NCBI GenBank assembly: GCA_028686075.1
Contig: JAQUCT010000010.1
Location: forward strand, 1 to 42,337
From: Bacillota bacterium
GTDB lineage: Bacteria > Bacillota > Clostridia > Ch29
Length of the DNA: 42,337 nucleotides
Direction: 5' to 3'
Shown: positions 26,823 to 36,734 of the stretch, one piece after another
How the letters are laid out: each line of letters begins with the position of its first letter
Numbering within the stretch: the stretch's first letter is position 1
Made by a program: the position numbers and the translations under genes
Notes under the pieces: generated by a model
Database searches by the model: none
What the model was told of the DNA's origin: nothing
The model's input: the letters and a program-made list of their open reading frames with translations, nothing else

Positions 26823-28178
26823 TTGTCAGATGGGGAGGCTGTTTTGTTGCCGCTGCTGGTGCAGTTTATTTTAATAATAATAAACGCCGTATTTGCCTGC
26901 GCCGAGATTGCGGTTATCTCCATGAACGACAACAGGCTGGCAAAGCTCACCGCTGCCGGTGACCGGCGGGCCATAAGACTTTCTAAACTGACCGAACAAC
27001 CCGCCCGCTTTCTTGCTACCATACAGGTGGGTATCACCTTAGCGGGTTTTCTGGCCAGTGCCTTCGCTGCAAACTCTTTTTCGGACAGGCTGGCAAGCCT
27101 GATGGTAGACATTGGTATCAGGTTGCCTATATCCACACTGGATACCATCTCGGTGGTTGCTATAACCTTTATACTTTCATATTTTACCCTGGTATTGGGG
27201 GAACTTGTCCCCAAGCGGGTGGCCATGAGGAATGCGGACAGGCTTGCCCTGGCCATGTCGGGGCTTGTCAGTTTCATCGCAAAGGTGTTTGCGCCTCTGG
27301 TATGGTTTCTGACGCTATCCACAAACGGGGTTCTGCAACTGTTCGGAATCGATCCCCAGGCAGCAGACGACGATATCACCGAGGAAGAGATTCGCATGAT
27401 GGTGGACCGGGGCAGCGAAAAGGGTGCCATAAACCATACTGAAAAAGAAATGATACAGAATGTTTTTGAATTTGATGACAAAGACGCAGAGGATGTAATG
27501 ATTCATAGGACTGAGGTTTCAATTCTATGGCTTGATGAAAGCATAGACCAGTGGAAAAAAACAATAATAGAAAGCAGGCATTCCGTATTCCCGGTATGTG
27601 ACGAAACTACCGATAATGTAGTTGGAATATTAAAAGCAAAGGACTTCTTCGGTGCCAAGGATAAAACACTTGAAAATATTATAAGAAACGCTTTGAAACC
27701 CGCATACTTCGTACCCGAAACGGTGCGTACCGACGTGCTGTTTCGGAATATGAAAAAGACCCGGAATCATTTTGCCATAGTATTGGACGATTACGGAGGA
27801 ATGAGCGGTATAATAACGATGAACGACCTGCTGGAAGAGCTGGTGGGCGACCTGGAGGACGATGATACAATCCCTGAAAAGCCGCCTCTTATTGAGCCGA
27901 TTGATTCCCAAACCTGGAAGATACACGGCCTGACCCCGCTGGAAACAGTTTCGGAACGGCTGGGCGTGATACTGCCGGAGGAAGATTACGATACCTTCGG
28001 GGGATTGGTATTCGGCCTTTTGGGATTCATCCCCGAAGACGGGAGCACCCCCGAGCTGGAAGGCTTCGGACTTTCTATCAAAGTGACCGAGATTAAGGAC
28101 CATCAACTGGAAAGGGCTATAGTATGCGTTGTGCAGCAAGACAGAAAGAACGGTAATGGCAGCGTCCCCGATAGGTAG
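26823..28178 (+). CDS. Hemolysin-family protein (DUF21 / CBS pair / CorC_HlyC)
   Basis: TTG start with AAGGAGG upstream; IQVGITLAGFLASAFAANSFS, EEEIRMMVDRGSEKGAINHTEKEMIQNVFEFDDKDAEDVMIHRTEV, DDYGGMSGIITMNDLLEELVGDLEDD. Confidence 0.85.
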   Translation: MSDGEAVLLPLLVQFILIIINAVFACAEIAVISMNDNRLAKLTAAGDRRAIRLSKLTEQPARFLATIQVGITLAGFLASAFAANSFSDRLASLMVDIGIRLPISTLDTISVVAITFILSYFTLVLGELVPKRVAMRNADRLALAMSGLVSFIAKVFAPLVWFLTLSTNGVLQLFGIDPQAADDDITEEEIRMMVDRGSEKGAINHTEKEMIQNVFEFDDKDAEDVMIHRTEVSILWLDESIDQWKKTIIESRHSVFPVCDETTDNVVGILKAKDFFGAKDKTLENIIRNALKPAYFVPETVRTDVLFRNMKKTRNHFAIVLDDYGGMSGIITMNDLLEELVGDLEDDDTIPEKPPLIEPIDSQTWKIHGLTPLETVSERLGVILPEEDYDTFGGLVFGLLGFIPEDGSTPELEGFGLSIKVTEIKDHQLERAIVCVVQQDRKNGNGSVPDR

Positions 28179-28185
28179 CTCCAGG

Positions 28186-28213
28186 CTGCCCGGATTAAAC
28201 CCGGGCAGTTTTT
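28186..28213 (+). terminator. Rho-independent terminator
   Basis: CTGCCCGG-attaaac-CCGGGCAG-TTTTT. Confidence 0.8.
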
Positions 28214-28282
28214 GTCCCCTAACCACTTTATCTCCCCTGCCTCCAAACTGCTACACCAGTAGCACTGCCAGGATAGCAAAGC

Positions 28283-28985
28283 CTATGTTCTTCCCAATGC
28301 CTCCTTTACCCCCGCTAAAGCAAGGGCATAGGTTGCGTCTATTACTGGTACCGGCAGGTCTCCCTTTTTAAGAACGATCGGTATCTCTGTACACCCGGCT
28401 ATTACCCCCTGGGCACCTCTTTTAATCAAGCTTTTGCCCGCATCAGCCAACAGCTTTGTTGCATCCGGTCCCGTGTTTCCCGCTTTAACCTCCCATATGG
28501 CCCTCATGACCATTTCCTGGTATTCCGGTTCCGGGGATATTACTTTTATATTCTTCTTAGCAAATATCTTATGATAAAGACCAACCTTTACTGTTGAGGA
28601 TACAGCCAAAAGGCCTATTACTTCTATTTTTGGGATGTTTCTCTTTTACATACTCCAATGTTGACCTCATAATGTGCAACACCGGAATATTCACACTCTT
28701 CTGTACAACTCCATGTCAGTTGTGCGCAGCATTACATGGAATAAGTATCAATTCGGCACCTGCATTCTCCAACAGTTTTGCGGATTCCTCCATGTAAGGC
28801 CCGGGGTCTTCTCCCCCTTCTAATATATACGCTGTCCTGTCAGGAATCTTTGAATTACAGTCAATAATTATTCTCAAATGCTCTTGGTCGGTTTTAGCCG
28901 GCGTAGCTTTCAATACCTTCTGGGACAGGTCTACAGTAGCTTCAGGACCCATACCGCCTAGTATACCTACAATCTTTTCTTTCAA
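28283..28985 (-). pseudogene. Aspartate/glutamate racemase family protein disrupted by an in-frame TGA and a +1 A indel
   Basis: MKEKIVGILGGMGPEATVDL...LIPCNAAHN-TGA-HGVVQKSVNIPVLHIMRSTLEYVKEKHPK, frameshift, then KIEVIGLLAVSSTVKVGLYHKIF...GAQGVIAGCTEIPIVLKKGDLPVPVIDATYALALAGV. TGA at 28716-28718; A5 run at 28627-28631. Confidence 0.85.
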
Positions 28986-29196
28986 TTGACTTCATTCCTC
29001 ATTAACAAAATACGTTTATCCATACATCGTCCGCTTTAATACTCCCCATCATTTTTTCGCTTTAACTGTTTTAATTCCTTTGCTTATAAGCCATACGCCG
29101 CACTCTAAATACACCATAATATTATCACAGCCCCTTTTCTGGTTGCAACTGCATTCCATTTGAATATTATAAAGTAAAGAACAAGGGGGGTTTTTT

Positions 29197-30120
29197 ATGT
29201 ATATTCGAAAAGAGGATATAAATCGTGACCTATTGCTGGGTGCCCTTGATGAAATGAAATTCTGGGGTAGAATAGTATTTGAACACCTTAAATTTCACAG
29301 GCAGGCGGTGGACCCCGGGAATGAAAGGGCCTTCCGTGCAATAGACCGTTATGAAGCTCAGGTGGAGAAATTCTATAACGCTTATATTTTCCCTGTGCCG
29401 AAATCCACACCAAATCAAACGCTCTTCTATCTGACAGAACAGACGCTTAACGTGGTAATCCCTGCAAGGAACTTCAAAAGCTTCCTTAACAAAGAGATAG
29501 CAGCCTGTCGTTTGCTGTCGCTAATCGACCCTGATTTGGCCGAGCACCTGATAAGAGAAACCGATTATTTTATAGGGCAGGTACGCTACTCCAGGGGAGA
29601 ACCTACCCCAACCAGGGCCGTACTCGGAATGCCCGACGGTGCAAGACGGGCATTGACTGTCCCAAGGCGGATTTTACCCCGGCTGAACTCCAATATGCTC
29701 TTTACCAGCACTGTTGAAAATATCATGTTTTTCTCCAGGATTCACGGAGAGCATGCCCGACACGTCACTCTTGTAACCAGACCAAAGCTTCAGGAGGATA
29801 TCAGGCTTCAGGCCGAGGAATTTGAAAAGTTGATGTTTGACAATATCGAAAAGGCTGAGAAAGTAGAGGATACCGGTACCGGATTCGACGAGCTGGTGGA
29901 TGACAGTCTTAACCTGGCAATCCAATTCCGGGACTTTTCGTTCACCGTAAACATTGCTCTTCACGAATGTGCCGTTCCCACCGGCAGGGTTAACGCCTGG
30001 CCGCTACTGGCGGACCATATTGCCAGGGAGGCTCAGTATTTCGTTGATGTGATGAACAGGATATCCGGTAAATCTCCAACGCCTCCACCGGATACACCCT
30101 ATTATCCGTATATCATCTAG
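29197..30120 (+). CDS. DUF2935 domain-containing protein
   Basis: DLLLGALDEMKFWGRIVFEHLKFHRQAVDP..., FFSRIHGEHARHVTLVTRPKLQ; helical-bundle His-rich pattern. Confidence 0.7.
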   Translation: MYIRKEDINRDLLLGALDEMKFWGRIVFEHLKFHRQAVDPGNERAFRAIDRYEAQVEKFYNAYIFPVPKSTPNQTLFYLTEQTLNVVIPARNFKSFLNKEIAACRLLSLIDPDLAEHLIRETDYFIGQVRYSRGEPTPTRAVLGMPDGARRALTVPRRILPRLNSNMLFTSTVENIMFFSRIHGEHARHVTLVTRPKLQEDIRLQAEEFEKLMFDNIEKAEKVEDTGTGFDELVDDSLNLAIQFRDFSFTVNIALHECAVPTGRVNAWPLLADHIAREAQYFVDVMNRISGKSPTPPPDTPYYPYII

Positions 30121-30142
30121 TATGGCTTTATCTCTTTTGGAA

Positions 30143-30598
30143 TCACCGTATGCCGGGCGGAGCGTACGCTACATCCATGTCTTGGCACCGGTATTGTTTA
30201 TAAAGGCATATCTCTTCCTTGCAATTAACTATTTTATTAATCAATCGTTTAACCAGCATATCATAGTTCTCAGGGCTGTTGTCGGGATACCCGTCAAGCC
30301 CGTATCCCGAGCCGTTGCCCTTTGAAATACGCTGCGACCCGTACGGTGCGAAGAAAGGGACTAAGTCATCCCCGAACCCGTAAGGAAGATACTCTTCCGG
30401 CGGGCAGTCGGCCTCTTTTCTGTTTACTATCTCGAGGCCCTCCGCATCTGGTATTTCGATCGTTTCATGCATTTTGCCCACAATCCCGTCCATCAGCACA
30501 AATACGGGCTCGTCCTCCGGGGCTTCGATGCTTTCTCCCCCTATCTCCGTACTGCTCAAGCATCCCACAGCGAGCAGCAGCAGTGCTGTCATAATCAA
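30143..30598 (-). CDS. Small putative lipoprotein, unknown function
   Basis: LLLLAVGCLSS lipobox-like N-terminus; 151 aa. Confidence 0.5.
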   Translation of the reverse strand: MIMTALLLLAVGCLSSTEIGGESIEAPEDEPVFVLMDGIVGKMHETIEIPDAEGLEIVNRKEADCPPEEYLPYGFGDDLVPFFAPYGSQRISKGNGSGYGLDGYPDNSPENYDMLVKRLINKIVNCKEEICLYKQYRCQDMDVAYAPPGIR

Positions 30599-30935
30599 TG
30601 ATAGTATTAACTTGAAGCTCTTTTTCGATTTTCACTCCTCCTCCAGATTTATATTCAATTATCCTGATATTGAAACTTCCCCTTATGTCTTATGTGTAGG
30701 TACCGCTTACCACCCCCCTTGCCGGTAAAAAGTCCGTGCAAAAACACTCTTACCTCTTTATATGCTTTAAACACCAAAAACAAAACAAGCAGTTTAACAT
30801 TCTATTGACAACCCGGGTGGATATGTTATATTTACTATGAATAAAAGGGCAATTTCTTAAGACTTGGTCGGTTGTTTGACAAGGGCACCTGAGGGCATCT
30901 GCTTTGCTTAATAAAACGATTACGGGAGGATTAGT

Positions 30936-31577
30936 ATGAAAGTTGTTGACCTAACGCACACCATTCATCCGGACACGCCGGTTTTCCCGGGAACCGAACA
31001 ACCAATCTTTTCAAGGGCAAACACAATAGAAAGGGACGGCTTCCGAGAGACCAAAATAACCATGTACTCCCATACCGGCACACACATAGACGCCCCTGCC
31101 CATATGCTTGACGGGGGGCTTTCTCTGGACAGCATTAATATTGAAGGTTTTATCGGGAAGGCAGTCATACTCGATTTTTCTAATTTGAAATCAGGATTGA
31201 TAGACATTGATGATATTAAGCCCTGGGAGAAGAAAATCCAAAGGGCACTGTTTGTAATAATAAAGACGGGATGGAGCAAATACTGGGGACAGGATAAATA
31301 CTATGGGGGCTTCCCCTCACTGAGCCGGGAAGCAGCCGGGTGGCTGGCCGGTTTCAATCTTAAGGGTATCGGTGTGGATGCGATTTCCATTGACGATATG
31401 GATTCCACCACCTTTGACGTACATAAGACCCTTTTGTCCAACAACATACTGATTATTGAAAACCTAACAAATCTGGACGCTGTCGAAAATGAATATTTTA
31501 CGCTTTGCGTTATGCCGCTTAAGACAAAGGATTCCGACGGCTCACCGGTAAGGGCTGCTGCCATTGAAGACTTATAG
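30936..31577 (+). CDS. Cyclase family protein (kynurenine formamidase-like)
   Basis: VVDLTHTIHPDTPVFPG..., SHTGTHIDAPAHM (HxGTHxDxPxH motif), GIGVDAISID. Confidence 0.85.
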   Translation: MKVVDLTHTIHPDTPVFPGTEQPIFSRANTIERDGFRETKITMYSHTGTHIDAPAHMLDGGLSLDSINIEGFIGKAVILDFSNLKSGLIDIDDIKPWEKKIQRALFVIIKTGWSKYWGQDKYYGGFPSLSREAAGWLAGFNLKGIGVDAISIDDMDSTTFDVHKTLLSNNILIIENLTNLDAVENEYFTLCVMPLKTKDSDGSPVRAAAIEDL

Positions 31578-31808
31578 AAGCGTCAAATTCTGTACAGTGG
31601 CTTGTACTTATCCTTTCAATGTTAAGCTTACCCATATAGTCTATAGTTCTTTGCATATTCAATTATATTAAATATACCCGAATGGGCGTAGCTGCTCACA
31701 ATAACAAGCCCCAACTTTTCCGCGTTTTTCAGAAACAGCTCATTTGAATAATATAACAATGTAGAGTAAGAGCAGCAGTTATTGAGGCGGGAATGGTCTA
31801 TGATTAGC

Positions 31809-32015
31809 TTATTCAGCTAATACTGTCTTTCCTTTCTCTGCATTTAAATAGAACTCCGAGCGTGTTAGGCCCGCAGTGGCTGGATATCGTGCAGCCCGCA
31901 TGTGTTTCAATAATCTCATCAAAATGGGCATTCTGATGAATTTTTTGCCTACAATCATTTTCCCATCTATGACTTCAATACAAAGTTTTATATTCAGTGC
32001 TTTCGCACCGAGCAT
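31809..32015 (-). pseudogene. Possible DegV-family fragment
   Basis: LGAKALNIKLCIEVIDGKMIVGKKF resembles the DegV 'LGKxLNIKPILxVxDGKI' segment; the rest is not recognisable. Confidence 0.35.
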
Positions 32016-32254
32016 TTCTAATTATTTATTCAAGTCTTTTCGACATATTACCCAAAATACCAAAATATTTATTATTTTGCCACATTATAGGTGACAAGTC
32101 AAGCACTAACGCTTCAATGAGTAGTACCATTTTTTTGTAGAACATTTTACTTGGTCTGTAGCGTTCTCAATGATTTTTTAAAAAGAACTACTGTATATAA
32201 TAAGGATATAAGAGAACGTACTCCCTTTGTCGCTATATCTAAGATGCCATATTC

Positions 32255-33478
32255 TTATCGTGACGGGAATGCACCGTCCCAGACTATTCTCCTGTAATCT
32301 GCTGGATCGGTATCCCCTTCAGTGCTTATCAGCAGAACTTTGGATTCCTCGTTTATTTTCAGTAAACCCTTCATTTCCTTTAATGCTTCTTTTTCCATTA
32401 ATAAGCTTAGCAGCCCCAGGCCTACCGCCCCCGATTCCCCCGAGACTATCTGAGGGTCTTCCTTTAACGGGCTGGCAAGTATCCTGACCCCCCTTGCTGC
32501 TACATAATCGGGACACGCTACATACATATCCGAATAGTCCCTTAAAATCTCCCAGCTTATGGTGTTGGGCACGCCACAGGCAAGGCCGGACATAATGGTA
32601 GTTAAATCACCTTCCACAGCATGGGGTTTTCCATCGTTGGCCTTTGCCGATTTATATATGCAGGCAGCGGTACTTGGCTCAACTATAACAGTAACCGGTC
32701 GTTTGCCCCCGTATTTCGAAGCTAAATAACCCTGAACGGCACCGGCAAAGGAGCCTACGCCTACCTGAAGAAAAACATGGGTTGGTTTATCCTGCCCAAG
32801 AGCTTCAATTTGCTCTATGGCTTCATCTATCAGGGTGCCGTAGCCCTGCATTATCCACAGCGGTATATCCTCATATCCTTCCCACGCAGTATCCTGTACA
32901 ACTACATCCCCGTGCTGCTTTGCGTATTGGTCTGCGTACCTTACTGCATCATCATAGTTATAATCCGTTATGTAAGCTTGGGCCCCCTCCCTCTTTATGT
33001 TTTCCAACCGTATTTCCGATGACCCCTTGGGCATAAAAACCACGGATTTTTGCCTCAACTGCCTTGCGGCCCAAGCTATTCCCCGGCCGTGATTGCCGTC
33101 GGTGGCAGTCACAAAAGTAATATCACCCAGTTGTTCCTTAACTTCTTTTGAACGCAGCTTTTCAAAGGTCAACTCTTCTATCTGTTTTCCAAGTCTTTGA
33201 CCCAAATACTTGCCAATTGCCAAAGACCCGCCCAGCACTTTAAATGCGTTAAGCCCGAACCTATAAGCTTCGTCCTTTACCCATATTTTTTCTACTTTAA
33301 ATTCTCCGGCAAGATTATCTAATTCATGTAGGGGTGTAACTCTGTATTCGGAAAAGCTTTTATGGAACTCTCTCACATTTTCCATCTCTTCCTTTGACAT
33401 AACACCGACTGAGACTTTTGAGGCATTATCCTTTCTGGCTCTTTTATTGAAAATGTACTCGATTTGTAAACTGCTCAT
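32255..33478 (-). CDS. dpaL: Diaminopropionate ammonia-lyase
   Basis: PLY LDLxxLAGEF..VKDEAYRFGLNAFKVLGGSLAIGKYL; TFVTATDGNHGRGIAWAARQL; STEGDTDPADYRRIVW. PLP fold-II enzyme of DpaL/YgeX type. Confidence 0.85.
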   Translation of the reverse strand: MSSLQIEYIFNKRARKDNASKVSVGVMSKEEMENVREFHKSFSEYRVTPLHELDNLAGEFKVEKIWVKDEAYRFGLNAFKVLGGSLAIGKYLGQRLGKQIEELTFEKLRSKEVKEQLGDITFVTATDGNHGRGIAWAARQLRQKSVVFMPKGSSEIRLENIKREGAQAYITDYNYDDAVRYADQYAKQHGDVVVQDTAWEGYEDIPLWIMQGYGTLIDEAIEQIEALGQDKPTHVFLQVGVGSFAGAVQGYLASKYGGKRPVTVIVEPSTAACIYKSAKANDGKPHAVEGDLTTIMSGLACGVPNTISWEILRDYSDMYVACPDYVAARGVRILASPLKEDPQIVSGESGAVGLGLLSLLMEKEALKEMKGLLKINEESKVLLISTEGDTDPADYRRIVWDGAFPSR

Positions 33479-33557
33479 TTTCTTATACCACCTTCCCTAA
33501 ATAGTCGTAATTGCTTAATTAAACAATATATGAATGGCATTCTAAGACGCCAATCCT

Positions 33558-33938
33558 TTATTTATTCCTTTTCATGGTTACCGCTTCACAGACCAGGCCG
33601 TATATGTCTGCCACGCCCGCTTTGGTTGCCTTGAAACTATACGCATCGTCCCGGCAAATACCCAAGCTATCCGCTTCCTTCGCAACATTGATATTTGCGC
33701 CAAGGAAAACAAACTCCCAGCCGTACCTTTCCTGCTGATGTTTAATAACTTCCTTCACTTTCTTATACGAAAACTCCCTGCTAGTCAGCTTAGCTTTTTC
33801 GGCATTTATGCCATTCCACAAAAGCTCATACTCATGGTCGAATAAAACGGCGGTTACTATGACCCTCCCGTCTATATTTCTTTGGTTTTCAATGAAGGTA
33901 TTAAACCCTCCTATCACATCGCTTTCCAGGCCTGCCAT
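33558..33938 (-). pseudogene. VWA (von Willebrand factor A) domain protein lacking a normal start
   Basis: MAGLESDVIGGFNTFIENQR..VTAVLFDHEYELLWNGI; in-frame upstream codons YIFFVLDRSGS complete the MIDAS but are preceded by stop TAA (33972-33974 on the + coordinates) with no ATG/GTG/TTG. Confidence 0.6.
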
Positions 33939-34110
33939 CGAACCGCTTCGGTCAAGAACAAAAAAGATATATTATATAAATAAAGTAAACCTGGCCCTTG
34001 AATACTTCAGCCTAAAACCCCTAGCGGGGACTGCTGAGTGAGTAAGAGTAACTAACCGATGATTCGAATCATTACTCAGTATTTTTTATGCTTTTACCGC
34101 TACCGCAGGG

Positions 34111-35298
34111 TCAGGGGTCGTTGCGTCCTATCTTTTTACGAGTATTTATATCGACAACCTTTGAAGATGTTTGCCCCGTCATGAAGGGTTTATCGGGTAG
34201 CGGTCTTAAAAACTTCATTTCTTCCTGAAACAGTTCATTAGGGGTATGACCCTTTAGTATCCACATACGGGTGTTATTATGCACATCCATTATTTGCGAT
34301 GCCAACTCTTGAACGAATTCGAAGGAGGGGAATTCAAGAAGGCTTTGTAAATAATCAATAATAGCCTGTGTATTGGCACCCATATTCATCATATTATTTA
34401 ATTGCAATGCGATTTCATCTTTATCCTCACTGGTCAGATCGTAGTATATAGAAAGGAAACTAGTAAATTTGTTCATAGCCGGGGTTTTTTCTATATAATC
34501 AGGCTCACTGGCTTTAAGCAGCTGCCGCCTGGCAAACGGATAATATTCAACCGTCGGCCTTTTTTTGTGTTCATCAAATACTTCTTTTACGTCAAAAACC
34601 CTGTGGTCGCAAAAGCCATATTGGCAATATCTAATTTGCCCGTAATAATCAATCGCATCGGACATTACCTTTATGTATTTATAGAAATCCATTTCTTCAC
34701 CGGTTAGTTGATTAATCTTCTCCTCAATAAGCCGTATATCCGCAACACCATAATAATAAAGAAAACCGTGGGTCAGGCGAATCCATTCTGTATTGAGCTG
34801 GACTGTCTTTTCAAGCTCAGCCCCATCGGTTTCTAAAAAAACATTAATAAGTTCCTGTGGCATAGCCAAGACTTTCTGATTATTATAAACCCCTGGGAAA
34901 ACAATACTGCCGGCCATGAGTGATTCAATCTTTGATACAGATAAATCCTTATATAATACTGACCCCGAATTCTTTACTATTGACTTTAGCAGGTCATATC
35001 TTTCCTTGTCCAAATTATATATAACTTGCTTATACTTGAGCGGCACCATATTGACAAGTTTGGCTGCCAACTCGTTTTTTCTAAGAGCACTTAGGTTTTT
35101 CAGCTCAAGGTTCTTTCGGATACTATCCATTTCAGCCTTTGTTAATCTGTTGATTGTATCGGATAGCTTGCATGGCACATTTATATCCTTCCAAAGTCGC
35201 AACTCTCTTTTTGCCTGTAATTTCTCACCGTAAGCTTTTGCCAATTCAATGACCCTCAATAGAGTATCTTGTGTTTTATTATCTTCTTTTTGATCCAT
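34111..35298 (-). CDS. Hypothetical protein, possible SAP/Rho-N-like segment
   Basis: 395 aa; LTKAEMDSIRKNLELKNLSALRKNELAAKLVNMV resembles a SAP-like helix-extended-loop-helix motif. Confidence 0.6.
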   Translation of the reverse strand: MDQKEDNKTQDTLLRVIELAKAYGEKLQAKRELRLWKDINVPCKLSDTINRLTKAEMDSIRKNLELKNLSALRKNELAAKLVNMVPLKYKQVIYNLDKERYDLLKSIVKNSGSVLYKDLSVSKIESLMAGSIVFPGVYNNQKVLAMPQELINVFLETDGAELEKTVQLNTEWIRLTHGFLYYYGVADIRLIEEKINQLTGEEMDFYKYIKVMSDAIDYYGQIRYCQYGFCDHRVFDVKEVFDEHKKRPTVEYYPFARRQLLKASEPDYIEKTPAMNKFTSFLSIYYDLTSEDKDEIALQLNNMMNMGANTQAIIDYLQSLLEFPSFEFVQELASQIMDVHNNTRMWILKGHTPNELFQEEMKFLRPLPDKPFMTGQTSSKVVDINTRKKIGRNDP

Positions 35299-35439
35299 AA
35301 TAAATACCGTTTTCCCCTTTCTAAATTCGCCTGTTTATCTATTATATTATTTCCGCAAAGTTACAAAGAATCCTTCATTGAAAATCCTAAAACAAAACTA
35401 CGCTCCATTAAAAGTTCGGTGGGAAACATCAGCATGTTA

Positions 35440-36078
35440 TTATTTCCTCTTTGGCGCATAATCACGCATTTCGGGAATCGCACCACCCGAGACAGCCCAA
35501 AGATACAGGCTTGCAACTGTACCGTAGGGCGAATATCGCTTGGCGTATTTGTCAAAGAGGTTTTTACTAATCTTACGATGATGATATATCATCCTCATTC
35601 CACGATGGATTGCAAGGTCGCCATAGCTCACAATATCAGGCCGTTGCATGCCGAAGACCATTATCATTTCCGCAGTCCATAATCCAATACCTTTTAGTGA
35701 CGACAGTTCCCTAATAATATCCTCATCCGGCATATCATTAAGGGATTCGATATCAAATTGCCCGCTCTGCACTTTTGCCGCAAACCCTTTGATGTAATCG
35801 GTTTTCCTAAAAGTTATGCCGCAGCTTTGCAATTCTTCACGAGAGCAGTGACAAACCGTGTCGGCGTTTACCTCCCCAAGCATGTCTAGTACCCGTTTCC
35901 AAACCGTTGCCTGCGCTGCGGTTGAAATCTGCTGCCCGATGATATGATGCACAACGGAGGAAAACAAATCACTGTCAACCTCTCTATTGATATGGCCGAT
36001 TTTATCTATCGCCTCTCCTAACAGCCTATCCTCCATTTTTAAGTATTCAATTGCCTCTCTACCATATTCGAAATACAA
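35440..36078 (-). CDS. DNA-3-methyladenine glycosylase (HhH-GPD, AlkA-like)
   Basis: SVVHHIIGQQISTAAQATVWKR..., LSSLKGIGLWTAEMIMVFGMQRPDIVSYGDLAIHRGM. Confidence 0.85.
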   Translation of the reverse strand: MYFEYGREAIEYLKMEDRLLGEAIDKIGHINREVDSDLFSSVVHHIIGQQISTAAQATVWKRVLDMLGEVNADTVCHCSREELQSCGITFRKTDYIKGFAAKVQSGQFDIESLNDMPDEDIIRELSSLKGIGLWTAEMIMVFGMQRPDIVSYGDLAIHRGMRMIYHHRKISKNLFDKYAKRYSPYGTVASLYLWAVSGGAIPEMRDYAPKRK

Positions 36079-36465
36079 AGAATCACCTCTTCCGGGTGCT
36101 ATCTTTTTTATTTACCCTGTTACCTGAAGGCCCTACCCAGGTGTAACCTATCCCTTTCAACAGGAGGGCATGCAGTTCCTTTATAAGCCCTTCGTTAACC
36201 GGCCTGATTTTGTTGACGCGACCTTTTTCAGCCAGTCTATAGCTTCTGCATGATTCTATTACAAAATTATGGGGTTATCAACCTCCGGCAATCTGCCTGA
36301 GGTATTCATCATTCATTCTGAAAAACCGTAATCAAATAATCTATGGTTTTCGTACCCTTATATGCTAAAAGTAGCTACCATCCTTCTTATTAAAAATTTA
36401 AAAATAGACAGCCCATAAGCTGCCAACGTAAAGTTAACATAGTTATCCTTCCTTCTTCTTTGCCT

Positions 36466-36636
36466 ACTATATATAACGTGATAAAGACTTTACATCTTCT
36501 AGCATGTCATCCTGAGCGAAGCGAAGGATCTATCCAAGAAGATTCTTCACTACGTTCAGAACGACAAAGTCGGATTCTTCGGGCTTCGCCCTCAGAATGA
36601 CAAGTAATGTAATATTATTAATGCATTATATATAGT
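36466..36636. mobile_element. MITE-like element, copy C (about 171 bp), inverted relative to copy A
   Basis: Left ACTATATATAACGTG; reverse complement of right end ACTATATATAATGCATTAATAATATTACATTACTTGTCATTCTGAGGGCGAAGCCCGAAGAATCC, matching the left end of copy A; palindromic GTCATCCTGAGCGAAGCGAAGGATC...GGATTCTTCGGGCTTCGCCCTCAGAATGAC. Confidence 0.7.
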
Positions 36637-36678
36637 TCAAAATTTGCAAAGTGGTAACTACTTTAGAGAGTTAAAATT

Positions 36679-36723
36679 ATTCCTGCGTAACAAGGATAAT
36701 TTTCGGCCCTGTTACGCAGGAAT
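36679..36723. terminator. Perfect 14-bp inverted repeat downstream of tryptophanase (probable transcript end)
   Basis: ATTCCTGCGTAACA - 17 nt - TGTTACGCAGGAAT; only a weak U-rich run follows on the minus strand. Confidence 0.5.
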
Positions 36724-36734
36724 ATAACGAATAT

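Noticed and set aside
28716-28718. Selenocysteine/recoded TGA in the Asp/Glu racemase
   Set aside because: A second, independent frameshift is present downstream and no SECIS-like hairpin is evident; simple pseudogenisation or sequencing error is more likely.
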